DNA of 64,000 nucleotides from Tetragonia tetragonoides (taxonomy: Eukaryota > Streptophyta > Magnoliopsida > Caryophyllales > Aizoaceae): assembly GCA_038025085.1 (NCBI GenBank), contig CM076153.1, positions 2,976,001-3,040,000 on the forward strand. Direction: 5' to 3'. The notes beneath the pieces were generated by a model. The model had not been told where the DNA came from. It searched no databases and worked only from the letters and a program-made list of their open reading frames with translations. Below are positions 24,169-37,000 of this stretch, piece by piece. The first letter of the stretch is position 1. The number at the start of each line of letters is the position of its first letter. The translations under genes were made by a program, and so were the position numbers.

Positions 24169-26932
24169 ATGAAAGCTACCATAGGCAAATTGTGGATCAT
24201 TAACGTAGATGAAGAGCTGAAGACTCTAAGAAGTAAAGTGGATCATCTAAGTGCTCAAGAATCTGATATCCTCACGGCTGTGGAGAATGCAGAGATACAA
24301 CCGGGAAAGAAGCGAAAAGAGAAGTCGAATTGTGGCTTACAGAGGTAAAACAGAAGAAAACAGAACTTCAAGAGATAAACAGTGAATATATGAAGCAGGG
24401 AGGGAGCAGGATCCTTAAGAGCCACATTGAAAAGGCAATCAAAGAAGTCGAAGAACTTAGTCAGCAGAGGAAGTTTTTTGATGAAGTTGTATTGGATGAT
24501 CATGCAAGCATGAGAGTGCCAATGATGACAACAAACATGGTCGGTCAAAGTTCTAACGAAAATGTCGAATGAATCTCCAAGTGGCTTAAAGACGATGATG
24601 TGTTTGTCATTGGTGTGCATGGAATGGGTGGGGTTGGGAAAACAACCTTACTGAAGAAAATCCATAACTCCCTCCTACTAGATTCGGACATCTCAGGACA
24701 GGTTTATTGGTAACTGCATCAAGTGAATGTAGCAAATGGACATCGCTAAAGCTCTTTCTCTTGAACTATCAACGGAAGATGACGAGAGGAGAAGGGCTTC
24801 AATATCCCAAAGATTCTCCAAGCTGGGGAAATCAGTGCTCATCCTTGATGACTTGTGGAAACATTATTTGACGGATAAAATTGGCATACCTCTTAAATCA
24901 GGTCGTTGCAAGATTGTCTTAACTACCCGCTCACTTGATGTTTGTCAAAGAATGGGTTGCCAAAAAGTTATCAAAGTCGAATCTCTTCCCTGGACAGAAG
25001 CTTGGCAATTATTCATTGGAACATGGGGGTCAGCCGAAGCACTTCCAAGTGATATAAGACCAATAGCCGAGGAAGTTGCCGAGGAATGCGGAGGTTTGCC
25101 ACTTGCATTGATTACAATGGGATGTCGTATGAGAGGAGTTATTGATGTTCACCTGTGGAGACAAGCTCTGTACGATCTGAGGAAGCCTATGAGCAGGCAA
25201 GATGACATGGAAGAAGATGTTTTCCAGATATTAAAATTCAGTTTTGATAGCTTGAAAGATGAGAAGTTGCAAAGTTGTTTCTTGAGCTGTGTATTATATC
25301 CTGAAGATGAGGAAATACCTAGAAAGAGGTTGATAGATCTTTGGATTACAGAGGGAATGTTGGATGATATAGAGATGTGGCAAGATAAAGTAGATAAAGG
25401 GCATGTTATCGTGAGCAGACTGGAGAACTCAAACTTATTGGAAGGAGTAGTTTCTAAGTGGAATATAAGATGTGTGAAAATGCATGATTTGATAAGGGAC
25501 ATGGCTATGATTATCACACAAAGAAATCCTAGCTTTATGGCGAAATCTGGCTTACAGCTAACTAAAGCGCCAGAAGAGGAGTTGTGGAGTGGGGATCTAG
25601 TCAAGGTCTCATTGAGTTACAATGAGATAGAGGAGCTTCCATGTGACATGTCACCTAGGTGTCCAAAGCTGTCAGTGCTGATGCTTTCTTTCAATCCTTT
25701 GACGGAAATCTCGGATTCATTCTTTTTACACATGATCAAGTCCCTCACGGTTCTTGATTTATCTGACACTGATATAGAGATGGTACCAGATATTGTTTCA
25801 GACTTGGAAAATCTGAGAGGGCTCTTTCTTCGAGATTGTTGCGAGCTAAATTATGTTCCATCACTAGCAAAGCTGACAAAACTAAAGGTGGTGGATCTTC
25901 TTAGGAGGCTTGAAGAACCTCCTAGAGGGATGGAAAGCCTAAAGAATCTGGAGAAGATTATATTTTGCCGGTGGAATATGTATGATATGAGTTACTTCAA
26001 CAAAGTAATAGAATCTTGGTAATTTTGTACTCCATCCAAGTATTACCTTAGGATTTGGTGATTCTGATGACTGGGACCGTGGGGAAGATGCAAACAGGGT
26101 GATAATAAGCGGGGTAGAAATTGGAGAGGAGGAGACCAATCTACTACTTCCTCTCACAACAAAACAGCTAATAATCATGAATTGTAAAATAATCCTGAAG
26201 TGGTTACCTGATGTACTATCAGTATCACCGTCCCTACAACCAGCTGCTTCCTATTCCCATCTCAGAAAGTTAGCTATCACCCGGTGTGGAAAAATAAAGG
26301 TGGTATTTCAAGGGAAGTTACCAGTGCACCAACCTGTCCTCCCAAATCTGGAAGAGATTGATGTTACTGATTGCAATGAGTTGGAGGAGATAATCATAAT
26401 AGAATGCCAGTCCCAGACAGACACAGAAGGTGATAGCACACCCATTTTGGCTCTCCCTAAATTAAAGAAATTATGTTTGTCGGAGTTACCGAAGTTAGGG
26501 AGCATATATAGGGGTTTACTCCTGTGTTCTTCCCTGCAGGAATATTATGATATAGAAGAATGTCCAAAGCTGGAGGATAGCCTCCGCTCCAACAAGGAAG
26601 ACCACCACCGAATGGAATATTCATGGTGGAAAGCCTCGACACCCTTGATTTACGACACTTCAGAGTCAAGTCTGCTGGGATCCATCCCCAAGGATACCGA
26701 CAATCCAGAGTGGTGGCAACCCTTGCACAAGGACTACCCTAAAGATGCCGCTCTTCTTTCTCATTTGGTTAATCAGTTTCACCAAAATCTAAAGATTACC
26801 AACCTCTCACTCTCATTTTCTCATCATCCTAATAGCAATCAATATCAACACCAACCTCTTCCGGATGATCAAGCTCAACTCCACCCGCCTAAAAAAGTAA
26901 GGGACACCTGGCTCTCTCTCTCTTCTTTTTGA
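24169..26932 (+). pseudogene. CC-NBS-LRR pseudogene (third NLR copy)
   Basis: Collinear with the intact NLR but broken. The CC start (from ATG 24169) shifts frame near 24318. TGA at about 24570 falls where the intact gene has an Arg-like codon before ISKWL. The P-loop GMGGVGKTT is present at about 24624. A one-base loss and a small deletion near 24711-24740 break the RNBS-A region. From 24736 to 26022 the frame is open and carries VLILDDLW, TTRS, CGGLPLAL, CFLSCVLYPED, an intact MHD box (MHDLIRDM) and LRRs. A stop and shift at about 26020-26060 and the loss of an LRR block precede 26099-26932, which reads LRR plus the DNPEWWQPLHKDYPK tail. The breaks are few and the domains well kept, so inactivation is recent. 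An assembly error at each break is less likely but possible. Confidence 0.85.
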
Positions 26933-27212
26933 CCTTGCTTTGCCCCCCCACCCCCTGTTGTAAGTTGTAACTATCTTTTAATTTATGAATCTTGTTGTAA
27001 CGTTGCACAGTTTGTGATGATCATACTAGTAAATTTTGTCAACTGCCACTATATAGTAAACTACTCATATGGATAGGAGTCCTATCCATATGCAAATACA
27101 CTTGACAATGCACGACTATGGAGTTTTAGTTATTAGCGTTATTTTTCACCATGTTCTTCATCCACATGCAAATGTACTTGGTGCACATATTTAACATTAG
27201 GGATACAAAGAA

Positions 27213-27340
27213 GTAGGGCTGTTCATAATCTGGTCTGGACCGGAATATTGGACCGACCCGGACCTGAATTCACCCGGAAAATTCAGGTCTTTTCCGGTTC
27301 CGGTCTATTCCGGTTCCTATTAAGACCGGTGTTCACCCCT
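27213..27340. mobile_element. Small hAT-like MITE (128 bp)
   Basis: The left end GTAGGGCTGTTCA and the right end TGTTCACCCCT(AC) are imperfect inverted repeats, flanked by ACAAAGAA at 27205-27212 and 27341-27348 (8 bp). The interior is rich in CCGG/GGACCGG reiterations. Confidence 0.6.
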
Positions 27341-27675
27341 ACAAAGAACTGTAATCATACAGGAGATCTTACAATATATTCAAGTCATCCTTACAGCTGA
27401 GGAATCAGGACATGCAATTTTTCACAAGACAAGACATTTGCCATTATTGGTTTCATAAATCGCCAACAAGTTTCTAGATACAATGACAAACAAGTTGCAA
27501 ATACGAAACCTGAGTAGAACACAGTACAGTATTATCTCAACACCTCAGAGCCCTAATATCAACACTAAACATTCAAGGTCCTTTATGAGAGATCAGATAA
27601 GATCAATGAATCAACCAAAAAATCAAGTTTAATTTCTAGGACAAGATAGTGAAGTACTCTATATATTTATGGATA

Positions 27676-29090
27676 TCATGGCCGAAAGCTGTCCCTGGCC
27701 TTGGAGTAGGAAACATAGTAAAACTCAGACACAATGGTGGTGAAGAAAGTGAAAGCAGCTCCAGCTGCAAACACTCCTTTCCTTAGAGTCTCGCAAGAAG
27801 GCCCTTTGTCTCCATAGAAGGTTCTGTATTTTGTGTGGTACGCGTTCCTTGCTGAACCCGCCAACAAGCACACTTCCGCAATGAAGAATGTCAACCTGAA
27901 CAGATATATGCCACCAATTTAAACAAGATCAATAAGCTGGTAACAAAAAATCCCACTTTTACCCAACAACCACAATGCTGATTTCAATGAATATTCGAGA
28001 CTCAAACTCATGGCGATGTTCCTAAAATATGACAACTCAAAACCAAAAATGTGGATCACCGACAAATGAATCAGAACTTCAAATTCAATAGTAATGTCCT
28101 ATGTCCCTAATGTGGGACAATTCTATCACTAAGTTCACATTTGAATTTCTAATCACTGGGATAAATGTCCAACATGTAAACTGTAAAGTTCATTATGGAA
28201 CATACCAGCAGATGATAAACAGAATGACAGCACAAGCCCTGGATCCACCGGGGCTCAAAGCCTTGCCACAACAGAAGCAACCGGTAGCCGCCATTACAAT
28301 CACTTGAGCAGCCAACAGACAGAAAAATGCCCCAACACCATATCCTGTTGCGATGTCCGAATCATAGACACAGTAGTTGTAATTCAAATCTTGGTCTGGC
28401 TTTATCTTGGCCTGAACAAAACATAATTAAACACCCATCATTATTTGTGACATGATTTTCTTCAATTATTGAATTGCCCATACATTATTATAGTAAGATC
28501 CAACCTTCATGGGAGCAAAGATCTATGAAAGATTTTGTTCAATAGTGAAATGTTGATCAATTATGAGCTAATAGGCATAATGGAAGTCGGAAGATCCATG
28601 GTTCAAAAATTCAATTTTGCGCTCCAGAAATTTCAACATTTACTTCCAACTTACAAATTCAATTAGTACAAGATAATATATTTGTTATTGAGAGAGACTG
28701 GTACACGATAATTAAAAAAATCCATTACTACGCCTAAATTCCTCTGTTTTCGTGAACAAAACTGGGGACCTTAATAAACAAACAGGGGATATAACCTGTG
28801 CGAAAATTCTACCAGATCACAATTAAAGCCCTAAACTTCTCTTTAACCCAAAAACAAATTACAGCAATCACCACTCAAATTAGCCTAAAATTCAAGTCAG
28901 ACAAAGCATAATAAATGCCAAGAACAGAGAATATTAGATCACCCATGAAATCAAAAATTGAAAAGAAGTTGAAAATGCAGGAAAAGCAGAGAAAACATAC
29001 AGTGCTTCGTCTTTGCTCAGCAGCAACAGCAAGGCCAAAAGCAATGATATCAAGGATCAGAATAGCAACAATAACAAGCTTAGAAGCCAT
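27676..29090 (-). CDS. DUF1218 membrane protein (VCC/DEAL-type family), 3 exons, 171 aa
   Basis: Exons on the minus strand: 29001-29090, 28206-28411 and 27676-27895. All introns are GT-AG, and the sum is 516 nt (172 codons with stop). The protein has the DUF1218 layout: an N-terminal hydrophobic helix (residues ~3-23, LVIVAILILDIIAFGLAVA) followed by AAEQRRST, a NYCVYDSDIATGYG block, a membrane helix (~GAFFCLLAAQVIVMA), Cys-rich CFCCGKAL, PGGSRACA, a helix into W, the LAGSARNAYHTKYRT block, a CETLRKGVFAAGAAF motif and a last helix. Four membrane segments are expected. Family members are plant-specific endomembrane/plasma-membrane proteins linked to vein patterning and leaf symmetry; the function of this subgroup is not established. 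The sequence is closest in my memory to Arabidopsis At4g27435. It lies next to a CIP7-like gene on the same strand. Confidence 0.88.
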
Positions 29091-29278
29091 TGTTACAATT
29101 TAGAGCTCCAAGATCTGAACTTTTTTCCTCTTTCTTTCTGTATCCCTTTGCTGGGTTTGGTAATAAAAAGCCTTGGAGTGTGTTTTCTCTCTCCTCAGCT
29201 ACTACCTCTCTGTATTCATAAACCAAACGGGGGAGCATTTGGAGTGAAAGAGAAGCATATAAATTGACTCGTTAACTA

Positions 29279-30520
29279 AAGAGAGAGAAAAGAGAAAAGA
29301 GAGAGAGAGTAATGTAATTACGACAGCGTACCAGCTGAGTAAAAGCTGGCAATGGCAAGGGGCATCTGATCCTAACGCTTTTAAATGATTTCTTGCGTTT
29401 TTTATTCATTTTTTAATTGATTTTTGTTAACTGCTGGAGATCGATTGGTATTATAAATAAAGTTAGTAATTTCTGAAATGAAGCTACTATTACAGCTTTT
29501 ATGTCGTTTTCACTTCTCCCATTTTCTTTTTCCTGTCGTTTTGATGATTTTCTTCCTTCAGCGGGCGGCAGGTAACGGTAACCTCTACTCTAGTCTACGT
29601 CTTTACCAATTCCTTTTTCTTTTTTGTGTTTTTTTTTTCTTTTGTTTGTTTCCTTCCTTTTCCCCTTCCTTCTAGTCAAAGGTAAAGCAACCATGTTTGT
29701 GATCATAATGGGTGCATGACAATTTACAAATCTATACAATTAGATTAAATCAGAACTCGTCACATAAGTCTGAATTGTCGTCTATATAATTATTACAACG
29801 TGATTGATTAAACCAGAGCTCGCCTCATCAGCCGCTTAATTGACGAATGAGATGTCAATTAACTTATTAAGTGTCATTTAATTAAACTAAGCTAAAAAAA
29901 AGAGAGATAAAGTAGCAACAATCAAATGTTATGAAAACATAATGGAGTTTAATAACTTCTTCCTCCCCTTCCATTCATTCTCACAAGTTGTAGGACATTA
30001 CAAATCTAAGAAATTGAGTAGTAGCACATTTCTCTCACATATTGACGAGCCAAAAAAAGTTAATTCCTCTCTCATAGATAGATGATGAAACCACACACGA
30101 CACACCATCACTTCATCTCCTACCTTCCCATATGTTCAAAGCTCGTATTTGGATCTATTCGCTGTCGTCCGCCATCTTTCTGGCATCGTGTACAACCAAT
30201 CCCCATTTTGGTAAGGTTCATCGTATTTCTCTTTGTGATTGCTAATAGGCATTTGGTATTTACACCTCCTATCTTTGCAAGATAACTCCTCCAAATTCAT
30301 TAATCTTAGTACCATATATTGTTTTACAGTGTTTTCCCTGAATAGTTATACCAACTTGAATGTTTAAAACAATTTAATTTAATTTTTAATTAAAAAGTTA
30401 TGTTGAAAAAAAATATTTTAAATAAATTAGAAATCGTCTCAAAAAAAATTAGGAAAAATTGTGAGACCTCACTATAATAGTAGGAGAGGGCTTGGGGTAG
30501 TGTTGAGTCTGCTGACAGTA
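29279..30520. other. Intergenic; GA-rich tract upstream of the DUF1218 gene
   Basis: 29278-29308 is a GA-rich purine tract just upstream of the DUF1218 leader. The rest has no supported gene. A 24-bp block at 29873-29896 (GTCATTTAATTAAAC...CTAAA) recurs exactly at 31803-31826, on the far side of the satellite. Confidence 0.45.
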
Positions 30521-30529
30521 ACGGGTGGT

Positions 30530-31645
30530 GTAGAGTCATGCTCAGTACCCAAAAACCATGGACTAGCCTTCGATGTCTAGTAAGACGTCATTCAACCCTA
30601 CCAAGGACTCGATAACCTACCCTGAGTACCTCCCATGTTCCTTAGGGATGTCCCATGGGATGTGGTGCAAAAATATCCACCTTCGTTCTGGAGCCTCCTG
30701 AAAGCTCAAAAAATGTGGATTATAGCCTTCTTTTTCGGCCTCTCGGGGCTCGCGTTTTAGCTTTGCTCAAACTTCTCCGCGCGGTCTACAATGACCCTAG
30801 AGGACCCTCAATGCCCCTGAAGAGTCATCCGGATCCCCGAACTTTGATATCACCCATGCCTTTGGTGTTTCAAGTCTTACACAAGTGTCCCGTTAAACGC
30901 CCTACCAAGCCTATCAGGGATCGGCTAATAAGCGACCCCAAGGGCCTCCCATGTCCCCTATGGGTGTTATGTGCAATGGGGTGCGAAAATATCCACCTTC
31001 ATTTTGGGGCCTCCCGGAAGCCCCAAAAACGTGAATTATAACCTTCATTTTCGGCATCCGGGGGCCCGAATGTCATTTTTGCTCAAACTTCTCCGGGGGC
31101 TCTATCATGAACCTAGAGGACCCTCGATGCCCCTGCAGGGTCATTTGGATCCCCGAACTTTGATATCACTCATGCATTTGGTGTTTCAACTCTTACACAA
31201 GTGTCCCGTTAAACGCCCTTTCAAGCCTATCAAAGACCGATTAAGCGACCAAAATGGCCTCCCATGTCCCCTAGGTGTGTTACGTGCAATGGCGTGCGAA
31301 AATATCCACCTTTGTTGCGGGGCCTCCCGGAAGCCCGAAAAACGTGGATTATAGCCTTCGTTTTCGGCTTCCGAGGACCCGTGTGTCATTTTTGCCCAAA
31401 ATTCTCCGGAGGCTCTATCATGACCCCTAAAGGACCCTCGGTACCCCTCCAGGGTCATCTGTATCCCCGAACTTTGATATTACCCATGACTTTGGTGTTT
31501 CAACTCTTATACAAGTGTCCTGTTAAACGCTCTTCCAAGTCTATTAGGGGCCGGCTAAGCGACCCCAAGACCCTCCCATGTCCCTTAGCGGTGTTACGTG
31601 CAATAGGGTGCGAAAATATCCACCTTCTTTACAGGGCCTCCCATC
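30530..31645. repeat. Satellite-like tandem array, ~314-bp monomer, about 3.5 copies
   Basis: The anchor AAATATCCAC recurs at 30671, 30987, 31300 and 31614, spacings 316, 313 and 314. Other anchors (GGACCCTC, CCCCGAACTTTGATAT, ACACAAGTGTCC, CTCCCATGTCCC) repeat in step. The monomers are GC-richer than the surroundings and lack stops in some frames. The long open frames at 30655-31668 follow from that: the period is not a multiple of three, so they change phase from copy to copy. Confidence 0.85.
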
Positions 31646-34002
31646 AGAAAACATTAAAAAAAATTTAAAAGAAGTTCAAACATCTCATGCATCACACGTG
31701 CATACGCACTAATTACAAGTACAACTCAAGAAGTTGATATTCGGAGAGTTCTTTTTCACCAAACTTAAATTCAATTAATAAATATTAATATGTGAGATAA
31801 TAGTCATTTAATTAAACTAAGCTAAATCAACTTTTTAATTAAATGGAAAAAAAAACACACCCTCACTCCCGTCCTATATGACACTCCTACAATGTTTTTA
31901 TCAATGCATGTTTAAGTTCACCTTTGCGAATATAAGCTAGTTTTATTGGGAATGTTGATATCAATATAAATTTGAAACTTATTTAGTGTTTACATTCGGT
32001 AGTTATAACTTTTTTCCTTCTCCTATAAAAAAAAAATATGAGTTTTGATGGTAAGTATTTTACAAAACTTTGTAAAATGAAACAATCATGTTAAAACGGT
32101 GGTTTCTGTATATGTCTGTCAAAAAGTAATAATGTATGATATCATGTTTCACTAACCAGATCCCAAACTCATCGTATAAATGAGTATTATACTAACCAAG
32201 TAATCAATCTGTTGATTACTAGTATCTTATCGGGTAGGATCCCTTAAATAATTTGGTCAAATTTAGTCTTCGATTCCACGATACTTAGAGAGATTATTTC
32301 ACTTTAATTTTCTAAGATTTGTGATTTTTTAAAATTCATGGTTCACTTAGAATCATTGACAATTAACTAATAGTCTTGTACATGAACGTCGTATGAAAAT
32401 GTCGGTGAAGTTATTTCCATTGGAAAACATTCGGATCTGCGATTGATCTGATGGAAGAAAAAAAACAATTGACAGTTTTTGAGTTGAGCTTTGAAATGTG
32501 AAAGACGCGTATAAAAATACTTGCCGCTTCGTTCGTTTCTGAATTGTGAGTTGTCCTGCCTGAATCCTGATTCCTAGTTTGTCGGTCGGCTCTCACCTTT
32601 GTCGTCATCCAAGCTGTGCGTCAAAGGAAAATAATTCAACATCTTATGATAATTTGTTAACTTGCAAATTGCAATTGTGTTATAGGTAAAATATATACAC
32701 ACAATAACTTGCAAATTGCAATTGTGTTATTTAATATTAATTATTTTTCAAGTAAAGCAAAAAAACAAAATGAGTAATTCATTTTGGTTGTTACTAGTAC
32801 GGAGTATATAATCATAATCATGAAGATGAAAATTATATATTGGGACCCCGAAGTTGAAGCGGCAATATGAGCACATATACAAAATAAGTGAGATTTCAAC
32901 CTAAAATTAATTAGCAATGGGTAAAGTAACGCACTTACTTATATGTATGCTTAATAGTCAATATCCCTTCAACAAGCACATCGGATCAACAACCACCTAA
33001 ATATCAACGTTTACTACACAATCCCAATCAAGGTAATCGATCTAACAATTTTCCAAAAGCAGAAGATTTGAAGTAAATTAATATTAAATAAGAACCAAAA
33101 ATAAGCAAGGTTAACGTAACATGATCAAAAGGTTTTTAGTTATTGCAAAGGAGGAGGAGGAGGAAGAAGTAACATGACATTTTGCATGCCGTTCCACCGC
33201 CACCGCCACCGCCACCGCCACCACCCCCGCCCTACATCAAGGAAAAAAAAGCCTCCAAAATGATAACGATAGGCACTTGTTGGAGACTCCAATGGATGAA
33301 AACAAATTGAAAATTCAAAGTCGAATATCTAGTAGTGAATGCAAGAATCATAACAGTGGGAATGTGGGATAGAACAGAATATTCAGCCACACAAGCTTCC
33401 TCTGTACGAAGATCTAGAAGCTAAGCTTAACGACTACAGTAGGTAAATGTAAGACACTCACCCTAGTTCAGGAGATGGCTTTCCTGTGTTATCCAATCAT
33501 AAGTCCAAAGTTGACAAATATTTGTGTAGACCCAACCAATGATGTTATCTCAAGCCATTGGGTGGTGAAGACACAACTAATGGTGTTATTTCCCAATACA
33601 AAGATAATGGCCAAACAGAAACCCATCACATTGAAACAAATTGTATTACAAGGGTACAGAACTACATACAGAGATATTGATCTGTTCAAAGAATACAAGC
33701 AGCAAATGAATCAACAAAGAATTAAGTTGAATAATATACCAGATAGAGATATCATGTACACACACTGTAGCCTATATAAATTACAGCAGGACTGGAGAAC
33801 TGGCTCTTCAAACTTGGCAGCAGCAATCAAAAGGCAAATATGTATAGAAATTACAGCCAGCCGCCTTGCACTGTCGTATGTTGAGATGAGGGATGAATTT
33901 ATGCACTGGGTGGCCGTGGCACCCTTATTTTATCATCTGTAACATAAACATGGCAGAACAATCATAAGGGATGTGTAAACAATTGTATTATCTCAAATAA
34001 AT
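31646..34002. other. Intergenic plus the 3' UTR side of the CIP7-like gene
   Basis: No gene supported from 31646 to about 33500. CCACCG hexamers occur at 33193-33222. From about 34002 down to about 33590 the minus strand is the likely 3' UTR of the CIP7-like gene, so the plus-strand open frame 33475-33942 is treated as antisense to it. Confidence 0.45.
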
Positions 34003-37000
34003 TTAACTTTTTCGCCCAAACATAAGAAGCTTCCTAAATCCCTTTGCTGCTTTCGGAGAGTTTTCAGCACTGTCCCATTTTTTTCTCGACTGGATTGGAT
34101 CTAAGCTCACTTCATTTACTGGGGGAGTTGATTCTTCTATCTCCGATATTTCAGGAAAATTTTGACCATTCCCATTTATGGTAGTCTTCTCATCGACAAT
34201 CAAAGCAGAGCCCCAAGATTTGGCAGGTGACTCTGGCACAGGATCGGGATGGATAGCCAATCCAGGATCAATTTGTCCACGATTACCAGAAAAAATCGGC
34301 TCTTCAGGAAAAGGGACGGATTCTTTAGATATCTCATCATATCTGTCCTTGATAGAATTCACCTTTGTAGAATTGTCTTCGGAAAGGTTGCTTCCTTTTT
34401 CATCCGAAGTACGTGTTTGCACAACTACCTTTACTTCCTTATTAATGACTGTAGATGGAATGTGCAGCTCTATAATGTCCTTGGAATCATCAACCTCATT
34501 AGAAGTACGTACTCCTTCCACTGGGGGCAATTTCGTTGATGGCACACCAACATCAATGTTGTCAGTGCCTTTTATTGCCTTAGCATCAGAAATAGATGAA
34601 CTAACCCCAATCACATTTTCATCTCCAGCTTTCTTTTCTGAAGTTTTGATCTTGTCCATAATCACTTTCTTAGAATCTGCACCGGCATTCTTTTTTGATC
34701 CATTGTTTACCTTAGAAGTTTCTTTCTTAGGTTGAAGAGTAGTTACCTTTGGGCTTGTTTTAGCAGCTGCAAGCCGCTCAATGGTTGAACTCCTGAGGAT
34801 GGCCTTGGGTTTCTTTGTCTCTCCAGCTGACGACTGAAGTTTTGAATTCGGAGAGTTAATTGAAGTTGACATTGATTTGCTTCCCGTTTGAGGCTTCCTA
34901 GATGTCATTTGGCTACCACCTTTGGCAGCACTCCTTTCAGCAATTCGTTTTTGCCTTTGAATAAGTAACTCTTCCATTCTCTTTCTTCTCTCTGCATCCT
35001 GTTTACAGTGATACGTGGATACTATTTATGTACTTGGTAGGAAAGGTATGCACAGATATGAAACCTAGTACTGCAATAAACCAACTGTGTTTTGTTTATG
35101 CTATATCCATTTTAGCACATTAGAGGAAGTTGAGCTATTAAACATGAAATATGTTCCAAATTAAAGAAATATGATTTTGGCATGAATCCTCACAACGTCT
35201 AGAATGCAAAAGCAATGGTGCAATGGAGTTTGGAAAAGACTTTTTTTCATTCTGTTGAGCATCCAAAATATATAATATATCTGTACTGAAGCTGAAACAA
35301 TTCCCTGTATAAATGTAACGTACCTTCTGAAGTGGGTTGGATGCAGATGTTTTACTCCCAAAAGTTGACCTTTTGCTTCCCTGTGTTGTGTCAGGTTTAC
35401 CCTTCCTTAAAGATCCACCCAAGGCTCTTGACGCATCTTTACTTGATGTTTTGGAGACAGAACCTCCAATCTTTTTTTTGTTCGGACCCTTTTCATTAGA
35501 TGTCAACTTTGGGTCGGTGCACACATCTGCATCAGATTGCTTCTCAATGGGATCACTCACTAAAGCATTATTTGCATAATCGATCTCTGCAGTCCAAGAA
35601 GGCACTGGTTGTTCTACAACTGTATCACGATCTCGAACCATGTAAAGATCAAGTGGTTCATAGAAACCAACTGATTCAGATTTCTTCTGTGGCACTTGCG
35701 CCATACCATTTTCAATAAGAGAAGCCTCAACAATATCAGAAACAAGGCTAAGATCAGTCCTCATGGATTGAGGCTGGTTATCCATTAGTCGTCCCTGAAT
35801 CATGAGAGAATCATCAATAACATCTTTCTTTTTCTTCTCAACCTGGTCAGCCAGTGATGTCATACAATCTCCATCCATAAACCTGAGATGATTGTTTTCT
35901 CCCTGATATCCCGCTTCATTGGATTGCTTGCTAATGAACCAATCATCGTTGGTTTGACTTTTCATTACAGACAAATGGGCAGCATCATCAGACATTGTCA
36001 CTCGCGTATAACTTTCTGGTTCTTCAGTTCTTTGTGAAAATAGATATTCTTCCGAGGTACTTCCCCTTCTAATGGCTGGGCGGGAACTCTCAATGGGATC
36101 AAAATTTTCAACGGATAATTTAGCTGTGCTGCCATCATATCCTGTGCCCTTTCCAGTCACAAGAAAAGCATCAGCAGCAACAGGTCTTTGTTTTGCTCTT
36201 TGCTCTGCTTCTTGCTTAAATGCATATGAAATTTGTTCCTCGGATCTTGTAGCAAAATATTCCTCTTCCACCTGTGCTGAGCGTGGCTCAGGACCATTAT
36301 CGTTAGTCTCATCCTTGAGCAATAGCTGCTGCAAAGCATCCCAACTTTCATTTCCTTTATTTCCATTGTTATTCTTCAGGGAATCATCCTCATCATCATT
36401 AACAGAATTGAGGTTCTTGGAGCCATTACGTTTTCTGTGTTGACGTGAGGATGACTTCTGATGTTTGTCAAAGGAGCCAACTGCATCCTCCACCTGCTGC
36501 TTAAGGGAATCACCATCCAAATAATCATCTTCATCAGATGAATCCATCTCAGAAGCACCATTCTTTTCTCCATCTCTTTTGGAAGTAATGTAATTTATAT
36601 TGCGTATAACGACTTTTCTTGAAGATTTCTTCCCATGCCTTTTCCTACGAGACCTCTCTGGTGAAGAATCAGTCTCAGAACTGGAGCCACTGGGCTCAGT
36701 GGATTCGTCTTGATTCTCATTCTCCAGTCCCCGTAAGTTAGAGCCTTTGTCCTTCTTCCTGGATGATGATTTGTGATCACGACGATTATGTGAATCATGC
36801 TCAGCATTTGAAGGCCACTGCATATTTGGGGGATAATATGGAGGAGCACCCTGCATTCCTGGGAAGGCGTACCCTTGATAGGGGGGCATTTGATGATATC
36901 CTGGACCATGCATATGTTGCAGATACTGAGGAAATTGGTTTGCCCATGGATGTGGTATTTGCCCTTTTGTATCTGTTGGCTGTGTCTGAGCTGATGCATT

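Noticed and set aside
30655..31668. Three overlapping open frames of 127-134 aa that resemble each other
   Set aside because: They follow the 314-bp satellite monomers and change phase between copies; the similarity is due to the DNA repeat, not to protein selection.
33475..33942. 155-aa plus-strand open frame
   Set aside because: It lies opposite the likely 3' UTR of the CIP7-like gene, has no recognisable domain and shows no splice or promoter context.
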